DNA of 64,000 nucleotides from Ruminococcus sp. (GTDB taxonomy: Bacteria; Bacillota; Clostridia; Oscillospirales; Ruminococcaceae): contig JAFXXD010000021.1 in NCBI GenBank assembly GCA_017542475.1, forward strand, positions 1-64,000, read 5' to 3'. The position numbers and the translations under genes are program-made. Below, piece by piece: positions 8,908 to 17,836 of this stretch. Under the pieces are notes generated by a model. The model searched no databases. It was not told the DNA's origin and saw only the letters and a program-made list of their open reading frames with translations. The stretch's first letter is position 1. Every line of letters begins with the position of its first letter.

Positions 8908-9789
8908 TTATTCGGTTGCTGCAGCCTTGCCGCCTGCGCCTACCTCTGTATCGCGGGCTATCTGCTTGTAGTCGCCCGATGCTTCTGCACTTACGAATTC
9001 AAGTGCATTGCTGTCGAAGTAGAACCAGATAACGAATGCAACAAGTCCCGTGTTGTTCTTGACGTTGATGTAGCAGTCGATAGTATCACCCTGCTTGCAG
9101 GCTACGTTGTTTCCATAGAATACCATTCCGCTCTCGCCCGATACGTCGATAGCGTCGATAGTGCCCTTGTTTACGCGTACTGTACCGTCGATGACCTTGC
9201 TCGGATATACAGCGGTACCTGCTACGTCAGAGAGGTCGGGTGATATCCTTATCTTGTAGTCGCCGTCGGGGATATTGTCCTTAACCTTGAATACCATATG
9301 GAGGAAGTCGTCCTCAAAGTAGAAGTTCTCGTCCTTCGAGATGTCTATCCACATCGCGTATCTGCCGTCCTGCTTGGACTCGTACTTTGCAGTTGTGGAG
9401 GTCTGCTCGGCAGGCTTGGAAACCACTGTCGTAACATTTACCATCGTAGTTACAGTCTCGCCCGAAGCGTCCGTTACTGTTGAGCCTGCGGCGTCAGTTA
9501 CGACAACAGCTGTTGTCACGGGCTGACCGTCAGCATCTGTCACGTCCTGTATCTCGGTGGTGTCCTCAACATCTGCTACAGTGGTCGCTTCTGTTGCTAT
9601 ATCGGGCTCTGTACCCGGTATGCTCCCGCTCTCGGCTTCGCCGAATTCAAGCGGTACCTGCATAACAGCCTCTCCGCTTGAGGACGATCCCGATGAGCCG
9701 TTCTTATTATCTCCACAGCCTGCAAGGCTTGACATAGCCACGCAAACGACCGCAAATACTGCAATGATCCTTTTTGTCAGTGTTTTCAT
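8908..9789 (-). CDS. Lipoprotein with cohesin-like halves in swapped order
   Basis: 293 residues. The N-terminus is a type II signal peptide (KRIIAVFAVVCVAMSSLAGC, lipobox LAGC, lipidated C25), followed by a Ser/Gly and Thr-rich spacer to about residue 135. Residues 144-206 resemble the C-terminal half of a type I cohesin (VFKVKDNIPDGDYKIRIS then a DGTVRV strand). Residues 221-275 resemble the N-terminal half (QGDTIDCYINVKNNTG, FDSNALEFVSAE). The halves thus appear in reversed order, like a circular permutation. ATG 9789 is preferred over a TTG at 9798 because AAAGGA lies about 10 nt upstream. The gene has its own consensus promoter and terminator. A surface anchor or scaffold-like role is inference; no enzyme motif is seen. 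Confidence 0.75.
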   Translation of the reverse strand: MKTLTKRIIAVFAVVCVAMSSLAGCGDNKNGSSGSSSSGEAVMQVPLEFGEAESGSIPGTEPDIATEATTVADVEDTTEIQDVTDADGQPVTTAVVVTDAAGSTVTDASGETVTTMVNVTTVVSKPAEQTSTTAKYESKQDGRYAMWIDISKDENFYFEDDFLHMVFKVKDNIPDGDYKIRISPDLSDVAGTAVYPSKVIDGTVRVNKGTIDAIDVSGESGMVFYGNNVACKQGDTIDCYINVKNNTGLVAFVIWFYFDSNALEFVSAEASGDYKQIARDTEVGAGGKAAATE

Positions 9790-9848
9790 CTGCTCCAATT
9801 CCTTTCAAATACATATGACTGTTTACGGCAGTCCTATCTGCCTACTTT

Positions 9849-9877
9849 ATTATACACAACCCGTTCATTTTTGTCAA
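9849..9877 (-). promoter_or_regulatory. Sigma-A promoter for the lipoprotein gene
   Basis: On the minus strand, TTGACA (9877-9872), a 17-nt spacer and TATAAT (9854-9849): both hexamers are full consensus, about 60 bp upstream of the ATG at 9789. Confidence 0.88.
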
Positions 9878-9971
9878 GCAAGCCTGCAAATTCTAATCAA
9901 TTATTTGGGAAAAACACACTTATTCATCACATATATTCATAAATTCATCACATAAATATATTTATAAGCTA

Positions 9972-10000
9972 TTGATTTTTATGTTGATTTATTGTATAAT
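9972..10000 (+). promoter_or_regulatory. Sigma-A promoter for the HD-domain gene
   Basis: TTGATT (9972-9977), 17-nt spacer, TATAAT (9995-10000). It shows that an in-frame TTG at 9972 cannot be the protein start. Confidence 0.85.
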
Positions 10001-10031
10001 ATATATAACGGCTCTGCCGAATAAAGACAGA

Positions 10032-10556
10032 ATGGAACAACAAATAATGCTTAAAGCTATATGCTCGAAAAAAGAGCTCTCTGACGGCGCTTACTATGAC
10101 TGCGTAAGCGATATCATCGACGCTCCCGAGATAGAGCGTTTAAAGGACATCACTCACCATATCTCGACCACCCGCTATCAGCACTGCGTGAATGTGTCGT
10201 ACTATGGCTTCATCGTGTGCAGCAAGCTAAGGCTCGATGCGCGTTCTGCCGCAAGAGCAGGTCTTATGCACGATATGTTCTACTACGACCGCAAGGAGTT
10301 CAACTCTGCACGCGAGAAGGGGCAGCTCAGACACAGCGCTATGCACAGCCTTATGTCCGCCGAGAACGCCGCTATGCTCACCGATATATCCGAAAAGGAA
10401 AAGGATATGATCGAGAAGCATATGTGGCCTATGACCCGTCCCATGCCAAGATTTAAAGAGACCTATATCATCACTTTCGTCGATAAGTACTGCGCGCTAC
10501 TCGAATTCTGCGTACCAAAGGTGAAGAAATTTGTCTCCAAGAATAAAACTAATTAA
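10032..10556 (+). CDS. HD-domain protein (putative metal-dependent phosphohydrolase)
   Basis: 174 residues with an HD-superfamily pattern: a His in TTRYQHCVNVS, then the HD pair in AGLMHDMFYYD and later conserved His/Asp (RHSAMHS, EKHMWP, FVDKY). HD proteins hydrolyse phosphoesters, often of nucleotides, using divalent metals; the substrate here cannot be read from sequence. ATG 10032 lies about 25 nt after the predicted transcription start; no strong ribosome binding site is visible and ATG 10047 is an alternative. metY follows after 20 nt with its own AGGAGG, so the two are probably co-transcribed. Confidence 0.82.
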   Translation: MEQQIMLKAICSKKELSDGAYYDCVSDIIDAPEIERLKDITHHISTTRYQHCVNVSYYGFIVCSKLRLDARSAARAGLMHDMFYYDRKEFNSAREKGQLRHSAMHSLMSAENAAMLTDISEKEKDMIEKHMWPMTRPMPRFKETYIITFVDKYCALLEFCVPKVKKFVSKNKTN

Positions 10557-10576
10557 TCTCAGGAGGAACCACAACA

Positions 10577-11848
10577 ATGAAGATCGAAACCAAATGCCTG
10601 CACGCAGGCTATACCCCCAAAAATACCGAACCAAGAGTAGTACCTATAGTTCAGAGCACTACATATGTCTATGACTCGACCGACGATGTTGCGGCTGTTT
10701 TCGACGACCCCACCAAGAGCCTTATCTACTCGCGCTTCGAGAATCCAACTGTTATGGCTGTCGAGGATAAGATCGCCGCTCTCGAGGGCGGTATCGGTGC
10801 AATGTGCACATCGAGCGGTCAGGCGGCTTCGCTGCTCTCTCTGCTCAATATTTTACAGGCAGGCGACAGCTTCATCTCCGCGGCTACTATCTACGGCGGT
10901 ACTGTGAACCTCTTCGCCTTTACGCTGAAGAAGCTCGGCATCGAGTGCATATTCGTAAACGCCGACGCTTCCGAGGAGGAGATACAGGCTGCGTTCAAGG
11001 ACAATACAAAGGCTGTTTTCGGTGAGACTCTCGCCAACCCCGCTCTCTCGGTGTTCGACATCGAGAAGTTTGCTAAGATAGCCCATAAAAACGGTGTTCC
11101 GCTCATCATTGACAACACCTTCCCGACTCCCTTCCTCTGCCGTCCGTTCGAGTTCGGTGCGGATATTGTTATCCACTCCACTACCAAGTATATGGACGGT
11201 CACGCTGTACAGGGCGGCGGTGTTATCGTTGATTCGGGCAATTTTGACTGGACGAGCGGCAAGTTCCCCGAGTTCACAGAACCCGACGAGAGCTACCACG
11301 GCACTATATACACCAAGGCTTACGGCAAGGCTGCCTACATCATCAAGGCGAGAATGCAGCTCATGAGAGACTTCGGCTGCTATCCGTCGGCTCAGTCCGC
11401 ATTCTACCTCAACCTTGGTCTTGAAACTCTCCCGATAAGAATGGAGCGTCACTGCGAGAACGCTATGAAGGTCGCTGAATTCCTCGAGGCTAACGAGCAC
11501 GTGGAGTCAGTTAATTATCCCGGTCTTAAGAGCAGCCCCTATCACGAGCTCGCGCAGAAGTATCTCCCGAATGGTACAAGCGGCGTTATCTCCTTCGTTA
11601 TCAAGGGCGGCAGAAACGAGGCTGTGAAGTTTATGGATTCACTCTCGCTCGCTTCAAACGAGGTGCACGTTGCTGATATCCGCACCTGTGTGCTCCACCC
11701 CGCAAGCGCTACTCACCGTCAGCTCACTGACGAGCAGCTCGTTGCGTGCGGTATCGAAGGCGGTATGATTCGTCTCTCCGTTGGTCTTGAGAACCTCGAT
11801 GATATCCTCGATGACCTCAGGAACGGCTTCAAGGCTCTCGAAAAGTAA
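10577..11848 (+). CDS. metY: O-acetylhomoserine aminocarboxypropyltransferase (sulfhydrylase)
   Basis: PLP enzyme of the Cys/Met metabolism family that makes homocysteine from O-acetylhomoserine and sulphide for methionine synthesis. The 423 residues match MetY length. Visible are YSRFENPT, GGIGAMCTSSGQAA (cofactor phosphate side), DNTFPTPF with the PLP-ring Asp, and the Schiff-base lysine in HSTTKY (K204). AGGAGG lies 10 nt before the ATG. No SAM riboswitch or T-box is visible upstream. A cystathionine synthase/lyase of the same fold is less likely given the long N-terminus and VVPIVQSTTYVYDS pattern. Confidence 0.92.
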   Translation: MKIETKCLHAGYTPKNTEPRVVPIVQSTTYVYDSTDDVAAVFDDPTKSLIYSRFENPTVMAVEDKIAALEGGIGAMCTSSGQAASLLSLLNILQAGDSFISAATIYGGTVNLFAFTLKKLGIECIFVNADASEEEIQAAFKDNTKAVFGETLANPALSVFDIEKFAKIAHKNGVPLIIDNTFPTPFLCRPFEFGADIVIHSTTKYMDGHAVQGGGVIVDSGNFDWTSGKFPEFTEPDESYHGTIYTKAYGKAAYIIKARMQLMRDFGCYPSAQSAFYLNLGLETLPIRMERHCENAMKVAEFLEANEHVESVNYPGLKSSPYHELAQKYLPNGTSGVISFVIKGGRNEAVKFMDSLSLASNEVHVADIRTCVLHPASATHRQLTDEQLVACGIEGGMIRLSVGLENLDDILDDLRNGFKALEK

Positions 11849-11850
11849 GG

Positions 11851-11893
11851 TAAAAAAGATATCCCCGATTCAGCGCTGAATCGGGGATTTTTA
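11851..11893. terminator. Bidirectional terminator between metY and the convergent membrane-protein gene
   Basis: 14-bp self-complementary stem (11861-11888) with T5 on the plus side and A6 (11853-11858) on the other, so it can serve both converging genes. Confidence 0.85.
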
Positions 11894-12811
11894 CTTGCGT
11901 ACGAAATAAAGTATGAATGCGATAGTGTAAAGTATCGCGAAGAAGGCGACAAAGCCCACTCCTATTTTCTGCTCCACACAAAGGGTCATATTGCAGATGA
12001 AGAAGAAGATGCCGCTGAATAGCTTCAAATCGTCGGTGAGCTTGACAAGAGCCCTTTTCTGCGACTTCATCGCCCTTACGGATATTACCTCGATGACTAT
12101 GAGTACCACAACTGTGATCATCTGCGGGATAATCAGCCAGCGCTTGTCGAGAAAGCGGTCAAGGTTCGCAAAATAGGCAAGTCCGTAGTAGTCGGGGTCG
12201 AAGTAATACTTCTCGTCTGCGGGGTGGCGTACCCAGCTCTCTGCAAGCATCCACACTCCGCCGAAGGTCAGCAGCCAAGCTATCAGGCGGGCTAACCTGT
12301 GGAGGAGCGTCGAGTCCTTCTTCTCGGCGGACTTGTCCCTGTGAATGATACAGGTGATGACCTCGGATACGATTCCAACAGCTAAAACAGCGAGTATTAT
12401 CAGCGAAATGTTGCCGACGAAGCTCTGAGCTATCGGCACTTGAAGGCTGACCGAGCGCGTCCACACGGCTACCAGTGCCATGCAGTACATCAGGAAGAAT
12501 TCGAGCGTAATGATCAGCTCGGACTTGAATATCGCCTCTCCCTTGTCGGTTATCTTGAGTCCCGTTTTTCGCTTGCGGACGACTATAAATGCGACTGTCA
12601 TTCCCGCTAAAACTATGAGTCCGATTACGTGCGGATAGAAGCCGAATACCTTCGCGGCAACAACGTCGAAATCGCCGTCAGCTCCGAAGTGAATGCCGAT
12701 ATCGGTCGGCAGGCTGCTCCACTTCGATATGAAGAATCCGACGCTGCCAAGCCAGATCAGTACGTTTATAGCATAGAGTATACGGTGTATCGCAAGAACT
12801 GCTTTATTCAT
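11891..12811 (-). CDS. Multi-pass membrane protein with DUF1648-like motif
   Basis: 306 residues and about seven hydrophobic segments. After the first helix comes SSLPTDIGIHFGADGDFDVVAAK, the signature loop of DUF1648-type membrane proteins (LPxxIxxHFxxxGxxD...K). Function is unknown for the family; some relatives act with transport or bacteriocin-type systems. It is the last gene of a minus-strand run, 12 nt after the HisC-like gene, and shares the terminator with metY. Confidence 0.7.
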   Translation of the reverse strand: MNKAVLAIHRILYAINVLIWLGSVGFFISKWSSLPTDIGIHFGADGDFDVVAAKVFGFYPHVIGLIVLAGMTVAFIVVRKRKTGLKITDKGEAIFKSELIITLEFFLMYCMALVAVWTRSVSLQVPIAQSFVGNISLIILAVLAVGIVSEVITCIIHRDKSAEKKDSTLLHRLARLIAWLLTFGGVWMLAESWVRHPADEKYYFDPDYYGLAYFANLDRFLDKRWLIIPQMITVVVLIVIEVISVRAMKSQKRALVKLTDDLKLFSGIFFFICNMTLCVEQKIGVGFVAFFAILYTIAFILYFVRK

Positions 12812-12823
12812 AACGTGCTCCTG

Positions 12824-13861
12824 TTACAGTGACATATACTCGCGGACACGCAGGATATGCTCTATCTCGGCAACTAAACGCTTGCTGTCGGCGCGTCTGC
12901 GGACGGCAGCTCCGAAGTAGCCCTGTCCGAGACCGTTCATTTCAGCAAAGCTGCGTATGCGTATGCCGCGCTTTGCGAGGAGCTCGTCAAGCGGGAGCTC
13001 GCAGCGGAAAAGCAGGAAGTTCGCCTGTGACGGGTAGACCATAATGCCGATACGTGTGAGCTGCTCCGAGAGGAATCGGCGCTCGTCTGTGAGTATCCTG
13101 CCTGCACGTTTGAGGTAGACCTCGTCGTCGAGAGCGGCTGCTCCCGCGAGCTGAGCGGGTGTAGATACAGGCGGGGTATGTCCCGCGGCAGATACGATAC
13201 CCGCTATCTTTTCGGCTGCGAATACAGCGTAGGAAAGCCCTATGCCTGCCATACCGAAGGAGTCCGAAACCGACCTCAGCACGATGATGTGCGGTCCTGC
13301 ACATTTCTTTGCGCTGAACCTTCCGCTGTTGCGGACAAGCTGCAAATAGCGCTCGTCACAGACAAGTATCGTGTTGTTGTCACGGCAGCGCTCCGCTATT
13401 ATACCAAGAGTGTAGGGCGTGATGAGCTCCCCTGTCGGGTAGTTCGGACTGCACACGATGACCATATCAGTGTCGCGGTCGATGTAGTCCACGAACTCGG
13501 TAGTGAGGGCGAAGTTGTTCTCCTGCGGCAGCAGATACTCGGACACGTCACAGCCGTTATCAAGCAATATCTGTTTGTATTCGCCGTTGGCAGGAGCACA
13601 GATAAGCCCCTTTTGCGGTCTGAGACCGACAACAGTCCTGTATACGAGCTCGGCAGCGGAGTTGCCGCAGACGATGTTCTCGGGCTGTACGCCCTCAAAT
13701 GCGGCTATCTTCTTCCGCAGAGCTGTACAATTCCGGTCGGGCTCGGTCGTGAAAATGCCCGTATCAGCGAGTACACGCGCCGAGCTCTCGGGCAATCCGA
13801 GCGGACAGGAATACGATGAATAATCGTACCTGATACCGCGCTTGTTCGGGGAAAAACTCAT
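12824..13861 (-). CDS. HisC/CobD-like aminotransferase homologue lacking the PLP lysine (probable pseudoenzyme)
   Basis: 345 residues with the fold-type I aminotransferase layout of HisC/CobD (GNSAAELVYR, SPNYPTG, DERYLQL, SFGMAGIGLSY, YFGAAVRRR). The Schiff-base lysine of the SxSK motif is Asp (D200 in SVSDSFGMAG). The PLP-contacting Asn of NPTG is Tyr (Y141), the phosphate-binding Arg after the lysine is Gly (G208), and the substrate-carboxylate Arg near the C-terminus is Gly (G317). The PLP-N1 Asp (D169) and the NPTG Gly (G144) remain. Full length with no frameshift suggests selection for a non-transaminase role. It follows rsmA by 9 nt in the same operon. A true hisC exists elsewhere in the window (31504-32565). 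Confidence 0.85.
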   Translation of the reverse strand: MSFSPNKRGIRYDYSSYSCPLGLPESSARVLADTGIFTTEPDRNCTALRKKIAAFEGVQPENIVCGNSAAELVYRTVVGLRPQKGLICAPANGEYKQILLDNGCDVSEYLLPQENNFALTTEFVDYIDRDTDMVIVCSPNYPTGELITPYTLGIIAERCRDNNTILVCDERYLQLVRNSGRFSAKKCAGPHIIVLRSVSDSFGMAGIGLSYAVFAAEKIAGIVSAAGHTPPVSTPAQLAGAAALDDEVYLKRAGRILTDERRFLSEQLTRIGIMVYPSQANFLLFRCELPLDELLAKRGIRIRSFAEMNGLGQGYFGAAVRRRADSKRLVAEIEHILRVREYMSL

Positions 13862-13870
13862 TCTTACACC

Positions 13871-14731
13871 TCACTTTATCTGCTTCATCAGCGCTGCGGA
13901 AAAGTCCGTCAGCTGCTGCATATCGAGCGCTTCTATCCGCGATGTCTCGGGGAGTCCGAGTTCACGGAGAACCGTATATACTGTTTCCTTGTCCGCACCG
14001 AGCTGCGAGGACAGGGCGTTAGCAATGGTCTTGCGCCTCTGTGAGAAGCCTGCCTTCACGACCTTGAAGAAGAAGTCCTCCTCTTCGCCGCCAAGCCGCG
14101 GCTTCTTGTCTATGTCTATGCGTATGACCGCAGAATCCACGTTAGGCGAAGGCATAAAGCTCCCGCGCGAAACATCGAACAGCTTCCGCACCGTGCCGTA
14201 GTAATTGACGCCGACGGTTATCGCTCCCGACTCGCGCGAGCCGACCTTCGCGCACAGGCGCTGAGCGGCTTCCTTCTGCACCATAACAGTTATCGACTCA
14301 ATGGGAAGCTTGCTCTCGAGCAGGAGCATTATCACGGGCGAGGTTATGTAGTACGGCAGATTCGCGCAGACAGCGGCGTGAAGTCCCGCAAAATCACGCT
14401 CTATGATGCCGCGGAGGTCAGCCTTCATTACGTCCTCGTTGTATATCTTTATGTTGTCGAATTCGGCAAGAGTCTCTTCGAGCACAGGCAGCAGACGGGT
14501 GTCTATCTCCACAGCCGAGACCTTGTCCGCACGCAGAGCAAGCTCCTTCGTCAGTACGCCGATACCTGTGCCTATCTCAAGTATGCCCCAGCCAGCCTGT
14601 GCATTTCCCTCTTCGGCTATCTGCGGGCATATCGTCGGATTGACGATGAAGTTCTGACCCAGTCCCTTCGAGAAGCTGAAGCCGTGACGGGAGAGTATCT
14701 CCCTGACAGTTCCGATGTTAGTAAGCTCCAT
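13871..14731 (-). CDS. rsmA: 16S rRNA dimethyladenosine transferase (RsmA/KsgA)
   Basis: Dimethylates the two adjacent adenines in the 3' terminal helix of 16S rRNA (A1518/A1519 in E. coli numbering) with SAM during small-subunit maturation. The 286 residues show GLGQNF, SAM motif I EIGTGIG (52-58), acidic motif VEID, and catalytic NLPYY (124-128). The ATG overlaps the preceding gene's stop by one base (TAATG). Confidence 0.97.
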   Translation of the reverse strand: MELTNIGTVREILSRHGFSFSKGLGQNFIVNPTICPQIAEEGNAQAGWGILEIGTGIGVLTKELALRADKVSAVEIDTRLLPVLEETLAEFDNIKIYNEDVMKADLRGIIERDFAGLHAAVCANLPYYITSPVIMLLLESKLPIESITVMVQKEAAQRLCAKVGSRESGAITVGVNYYGTVRKLFDVSRGSFMPSPNVDSAVIRIDIDKKPRLGGEEEDFFFKVVKAGFSQRRKTIANALSSQLGADKETVYTVLRELGLPETSRIEALDMQQLTDFSAALMKQIK

Positions 14732-15006
14732 TATTCGTCCTCTCCGACACCGTGGCGCTGTTTCTCGGAGAATTCCTTCTTCTTCGCGTCGTTGAGCTTG
14801 TCCATATTGTTCACGAGATAATCCGCAGAGCGGTAGGCGTGCTGAAAATCAGTGTCCTTGAAGTAGGTCTTGATGTCCACGAACTCGCCGTCGATTATGA
14901 TATCGAGCTGACGAAGCTGCCTGCCGGGGTACTTTTTTCCTACGTAAGCGATGTACTCGTCTATCTCGCGCGGACTCATCTCGCCGCCTATTACATTGAC
15001 TTTCAT
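14731..15006 (-). CDS. Small protein of unknown function, translationally coupled
   Basis: 91 residues starting MKVNVIGGEMSPREIDEY, with a charged, helical C-terminus (DAKKKEFSEKQRHGVGEDE); no signal peptide or membrane segment. ATG 15006 is chosen because GGAGG lies 6 nt upstream and ATGA overlaps the stop of the flavoprotein gene. It then overlaps rsmA by one base, so it is locked between them. I do not recognise a family. The motif IDGEFVDIKTYFKDTDFQHAYRS has no known catalytic pattern. Confidence 0.8.
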   Translation of the reverse strand: MKVNVIGGEMSPREIDEYIAYVGKKYPGRQLRQLDIIIDGEFVDIKTYFKDTDFQHAYRSADYLVNNMDKLNDAKKKEFSEKQRHGVGEDE

Positions 15007-16598
15007 ATTATGCCTCCGTTCATTTTTTGTATTACAGCCTCCGCGCACTTAATTCCGTCAACTGCCGCGGAAACTATTCCTCCTGCGTAGCCTGCACCCT
15101 CGCCGCACGGGTAAAGTCCCCTCACGGAAAGCGATTGCAGGTCGTCTCCCCTGTTTATGCGCACGGGAGAGCTGCTGCGGCTCTCGATACCTGTGAGTAC
15201 AGCCTCACGGTCACCGAAGCCGTCTATTTTTTTGCCCATTTCAGTTATCCCGAGTCTGAGCGATTCGCATACGAAGTCGGGCAGATACTCGTCGGGAAGA
15301 GCCTTCCTCACAGCGGGCGTATACGACGGAGCAACACGTCCGAAGCCGTTGCCGAGCTGTTTGTCCATAAGCTCCCCGACCGTACACACCGGAGCACTGT
15401 AGCCTCCTCCACCCGCATTATAGGCGTTTTCTTCAAGTCTGCGCTGGAAGTGCATACCCGCGAGAGGGTGGTCGCTGCCGTAATCCTCACTGCCGACGTT
15501 GACGAGCAGTGCGCTGTTCGAGTTGACTGCGTCGCGTGCGAAACAGCTCATACCGTTGACCGCGAGTCTGCCCTCCTCCGATGACGCAGCCACGACCTCG
15601 CCGCCGGGGCACATACAGAAGGTGTACAGCGCACGACCGTTCGGGAGGTGGACAACAAGCTTGTAATCGGCGGCTTTCAGCGCGGGGTGTCCCGCGAAAT
15701 CGCCGTGCATAGCCTTGTCGATATCAGTGCGGAGGTGCTCGATGCGCACTCCCACTGCGAAATTCTTCTGTGAGAGTTCGATACCGCGCTCGTAGAGGAG
15801 CTCGAAAACGTCTCGCGCGCTGTGACCTGTGGCAATGATAATGCTGTCGGTCGAAATCGTGTGCTCGCCGCCGCTGTCGTTGTATATCGCTGCGGAAATG
15901 CGACCATTCTCGGTCTCGTAGCCGCTGAAACGCGCTCCGAAGCGAACCTCTCCGCCAAGCGATATCACGCGCTTGCGGAGCTCCCTGACTGTGCCGCGGA
16001 GCTTGTCCGTGCCGATGTGGGGCTTTGCCATATATAGTATCTCATCGGGAGCGCCGAACTCCACGAGCTTTTCAAGGACGTAGCGTATTCGCTTGTCCTT
16101 GATACCTGTCGTGAGCTTGCCATCAGAAAACGTGCCTGCGCCGCCCTCGCCGAACTGGATATTACATTCGGGGTCGAGCCTGCCCGTTGTGCGGAACTCC
16201 TCGACTGCCTTGATGCGCGAATCCACGTCATAACCGCGCTCGAGGACTATCGGGCGTGCTCCCGCCTTAGCAAGAACGAGCGCCGCGAACATCCCCGCAG
16301 GGCCGAAGCCGACGATAACAGGTCTGCTGCCGCCGCTGACCTTCGGGATATCGTAGCTGTACTTCTCCACTGGAACGGCGTTTTTAAGCCGTTTCAGCAG
16401 CGCTGCTTCTCCCTTTGCGGATATATCGAGCGAGATGTTGAAATGGACATCACTTTTTTTCCGCGCATCGACCGACTTCTTCGACAGCTTCACGGAGCGG
16501 AGTTTGCTCTCGGATATGCCGAGCCTGTCCGTGCAGTAGCGCTCAAGCCGCGCAAAATCGAAGTCGAGCGGAACTTTTATGTTGCCGACTCTTATCAT
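15003..16598 (-). CDS. FAD-dependent oxidoreductase, conserved flavoprotein
   Basis: 531 residues. An N-terminal alpha/beta region of about 90 residues precedes the dinucleotide-binding loop (VIVGFGPAGMFAAL) and VLERG. Then come QFGEGGAGTFSDGKLTTG, ATGHSARDVF and a C-terminal GEGAGYAGGIVSAAVDGIKCAE that binds FAD. This is the widespread NAD(P)/FAD-dependent protein family of Firmicutes whose substrate is not established. It overlaps the next flavoprotein gene by four bases (ATGA), so the two flavoproteins are translated together. Confidence 0.85.
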   Translation of the reverse strand: MIRVGNIKVPLDFDFARLERYCTDRLGISESKLRSVKLSKKSVDARKKSDVHFNISLDISAKGEAALLKRLKNAVPVEKYSYDIPKVSGGSRPVIVGFGPAGMFAALVLAKAGARPIVLERGYDVDSRIKAVEEFRTTGRLDPECNIQFGEGGAGTFSDGKLTTGIKDKRIRYVLEKLVEFGAPDEILYMAKPHIGTDKLRGTVRELRKRVISLGGEVRFGARFSGYETENGRISAAIYNDSGGEHTISTDSIIIATGHSARDVFELLYERGIELSQKNFAVGVRIEHLRTDIDKAMHGDFAGHPALKAADYKLVVHLPNGRALYTFCMCPGGEVVAASSEEGRLAVNGMSCFARDAVNSNSALLVNVGSEDYGSDHPLAGMHFQRRLEENAYNAGGGGYSAPVCTVGELMDKQLGNGFGRVAPSYTPAVRKALPDEYLPDFVCESLRLGITEMGKKIDGFGDREAVLTGIESRSSSPVRINRGDDLQSLSVRGLYPCGEGAGYAGGIVSAAVDGIKCAEAVIQKMNGGII

Positions 16599-17836
16599 TT
16601 TTTACCGCCTTTCAGGGACAGAGCCGCGTTTTTTCCTGCCCACATTCCCGACGACCAAGCCCATTGGAGATTGTAGCCGCCGCAGTCTCCCGTAACGTCG
16701 AGTATCTCGCCGCAGAAGTACATTCCGCGATATTTCACAGAGCCGAGCTCGTCATTGACCTCGCTCGCCGTAATACCGCCCATCGTGGACTGCGCATTCT
16801 GCCACGGTGAACAGCCCGTCACCTCAAACTCCACGGACTTTATACCCTTACAAAGTGCATCGATGTCCCTGTCGGAAATGCTCTCTATCGGCTCGGAAGG
16901 CGACCTGCCAAGAACGTTTTTGATCAGCCACACCGCAAGATTCTTCACGAAGAAGCCGCTCAGGAGCTCCTCTGCCGTGCAGCCGCGGCGGTCTGCCCGA
17001 ACTGACCTGAAATAAGCCGCGAGCTCCTCCTTCGTCATATCGAGAGCAAGATCGGCACGGAGCGTGAGTCTGCCCTCGTACTGCTGAAACAGATAGGCGA
17101 GGTTGAACACGCAAATGCCCGAGATATTGTTCTCGTTGAACTGGAGCTCTCCCCTCTCTCGGCGGAGCTCCCTGCCGCCTGAAAACGCGGCTATCTCGCC
17201 TTTTATGCGGACTCCCTTCAAGCCCTTCAGCCTGTCGGGGCTGACCCTGAGCGGAGCTACCGCGGGGCATATCTTCTCGGACCTTATGCCCATATTTTTA
17301 AGTATGCGGAGCATTCCGCCGTCCGTACCGAACGACGGAGCAGCGTATCCGCCCGCCGCGATGATGACCTTGCGGCAGTCTATCACGCCGCCGCTGTATA
17401 TAAGCATAAAGCCGTCTTTCGCAGGCTTTATCTCGGTTATCTCACAGTCGCAGAGCTCCGTTACACCGAGCGATGCAAGCTTCAGACGTATAGCGTTCAG
17501 CACAGTAGTAGAGCTGTTGCTTCGAGGGTAAACACCGCCCTCGCGTCCCTCGCTGCCCGTAACACAGGCAACTCCGAGCTTCTCGGTGAAAAGCGCATGC
17601 CAGTCGGGAGTTTTGCCTATTATCGCCATTGCGTCTATACTTCCGTGGAAGCTGCGGCTTGCGAGCGATATATTGCTGAGATTGCACTTGCCGTTGCCCG
17701 TTGCGATGAGCTTCTTGCCCGTCCGCGGGAGCTTCTCGGCAATGAGCACGCTCGCTTCGGGAGCTGTCTCCTTCGCTGTCATCGCCGCCGCAAAGCCTGA
17801 CGCTCCGCCGCCGATGACTACTATGTCCGCCTTCAT
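16595..17836 (-). CDS. HI0933/BaiN-type flavoprotein (NAD(P)/FAD-dependent oxidoreductase)
   Basis: 413 residues starting MKADIVVIGGGASGFAAAMTA, a Rossmann FAD loop at the very N-terminus. It then shows GNGKCNLSN and a C-terminal GGITASEVN...GEILDVTGDCGGYNLQWAWSSG, the hallmark of the HI0933-like family (BaiN of bile-acid reducers is a member). The substrate is unknown. ATG 17836 is chosen over upstream in-frame codons because it matches family length, has AAGGAGG upstream and overlaps the preceding stop (TGATG). Confidence 0.88.
   Translation of the reverse strand: MKADIVVIGGGASGFAAAMTAKETAPEASVLIAEKLPRTGKKLIATGNGKCNLSNISLASRSFHGSIDAMAIIGKTPDWHALFTEKLGVACVTGSEGREGGVYPRSNSSTTVLNAIRLKLASLGVTELCDCEITEIKPAKDGFMLIYSGGVIDCRKVIIAAGGYAAPSFGTDGGMLRILKNMGIRSEKICPAVAPLRVSPDRLKGLKGVRIKGEIAAFSGGRELRRERGELQFNENNISGICVFNLAYLFQQYEGRLTLRADLALDMTKEELAAYFRSVRADRRGCTAEELLSGFFVKNLAVWLIKNVLGRSPSEPIESISDRDIDALCKGIKSVEFEVTGCSPWQNAQSTMGGITASEVNDELGSVKYRGMYFCGEILDVTGDCGGYNLQWAWSSGMWAGKNAALSLKGGKK

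Noticed and set aside
10557-10576. SAM riboswitch before metY
   Set aside because: Only 20 nt separate it from the HD gene, and the promoter leader upstream is about 25 nt; no room or pattern for one.
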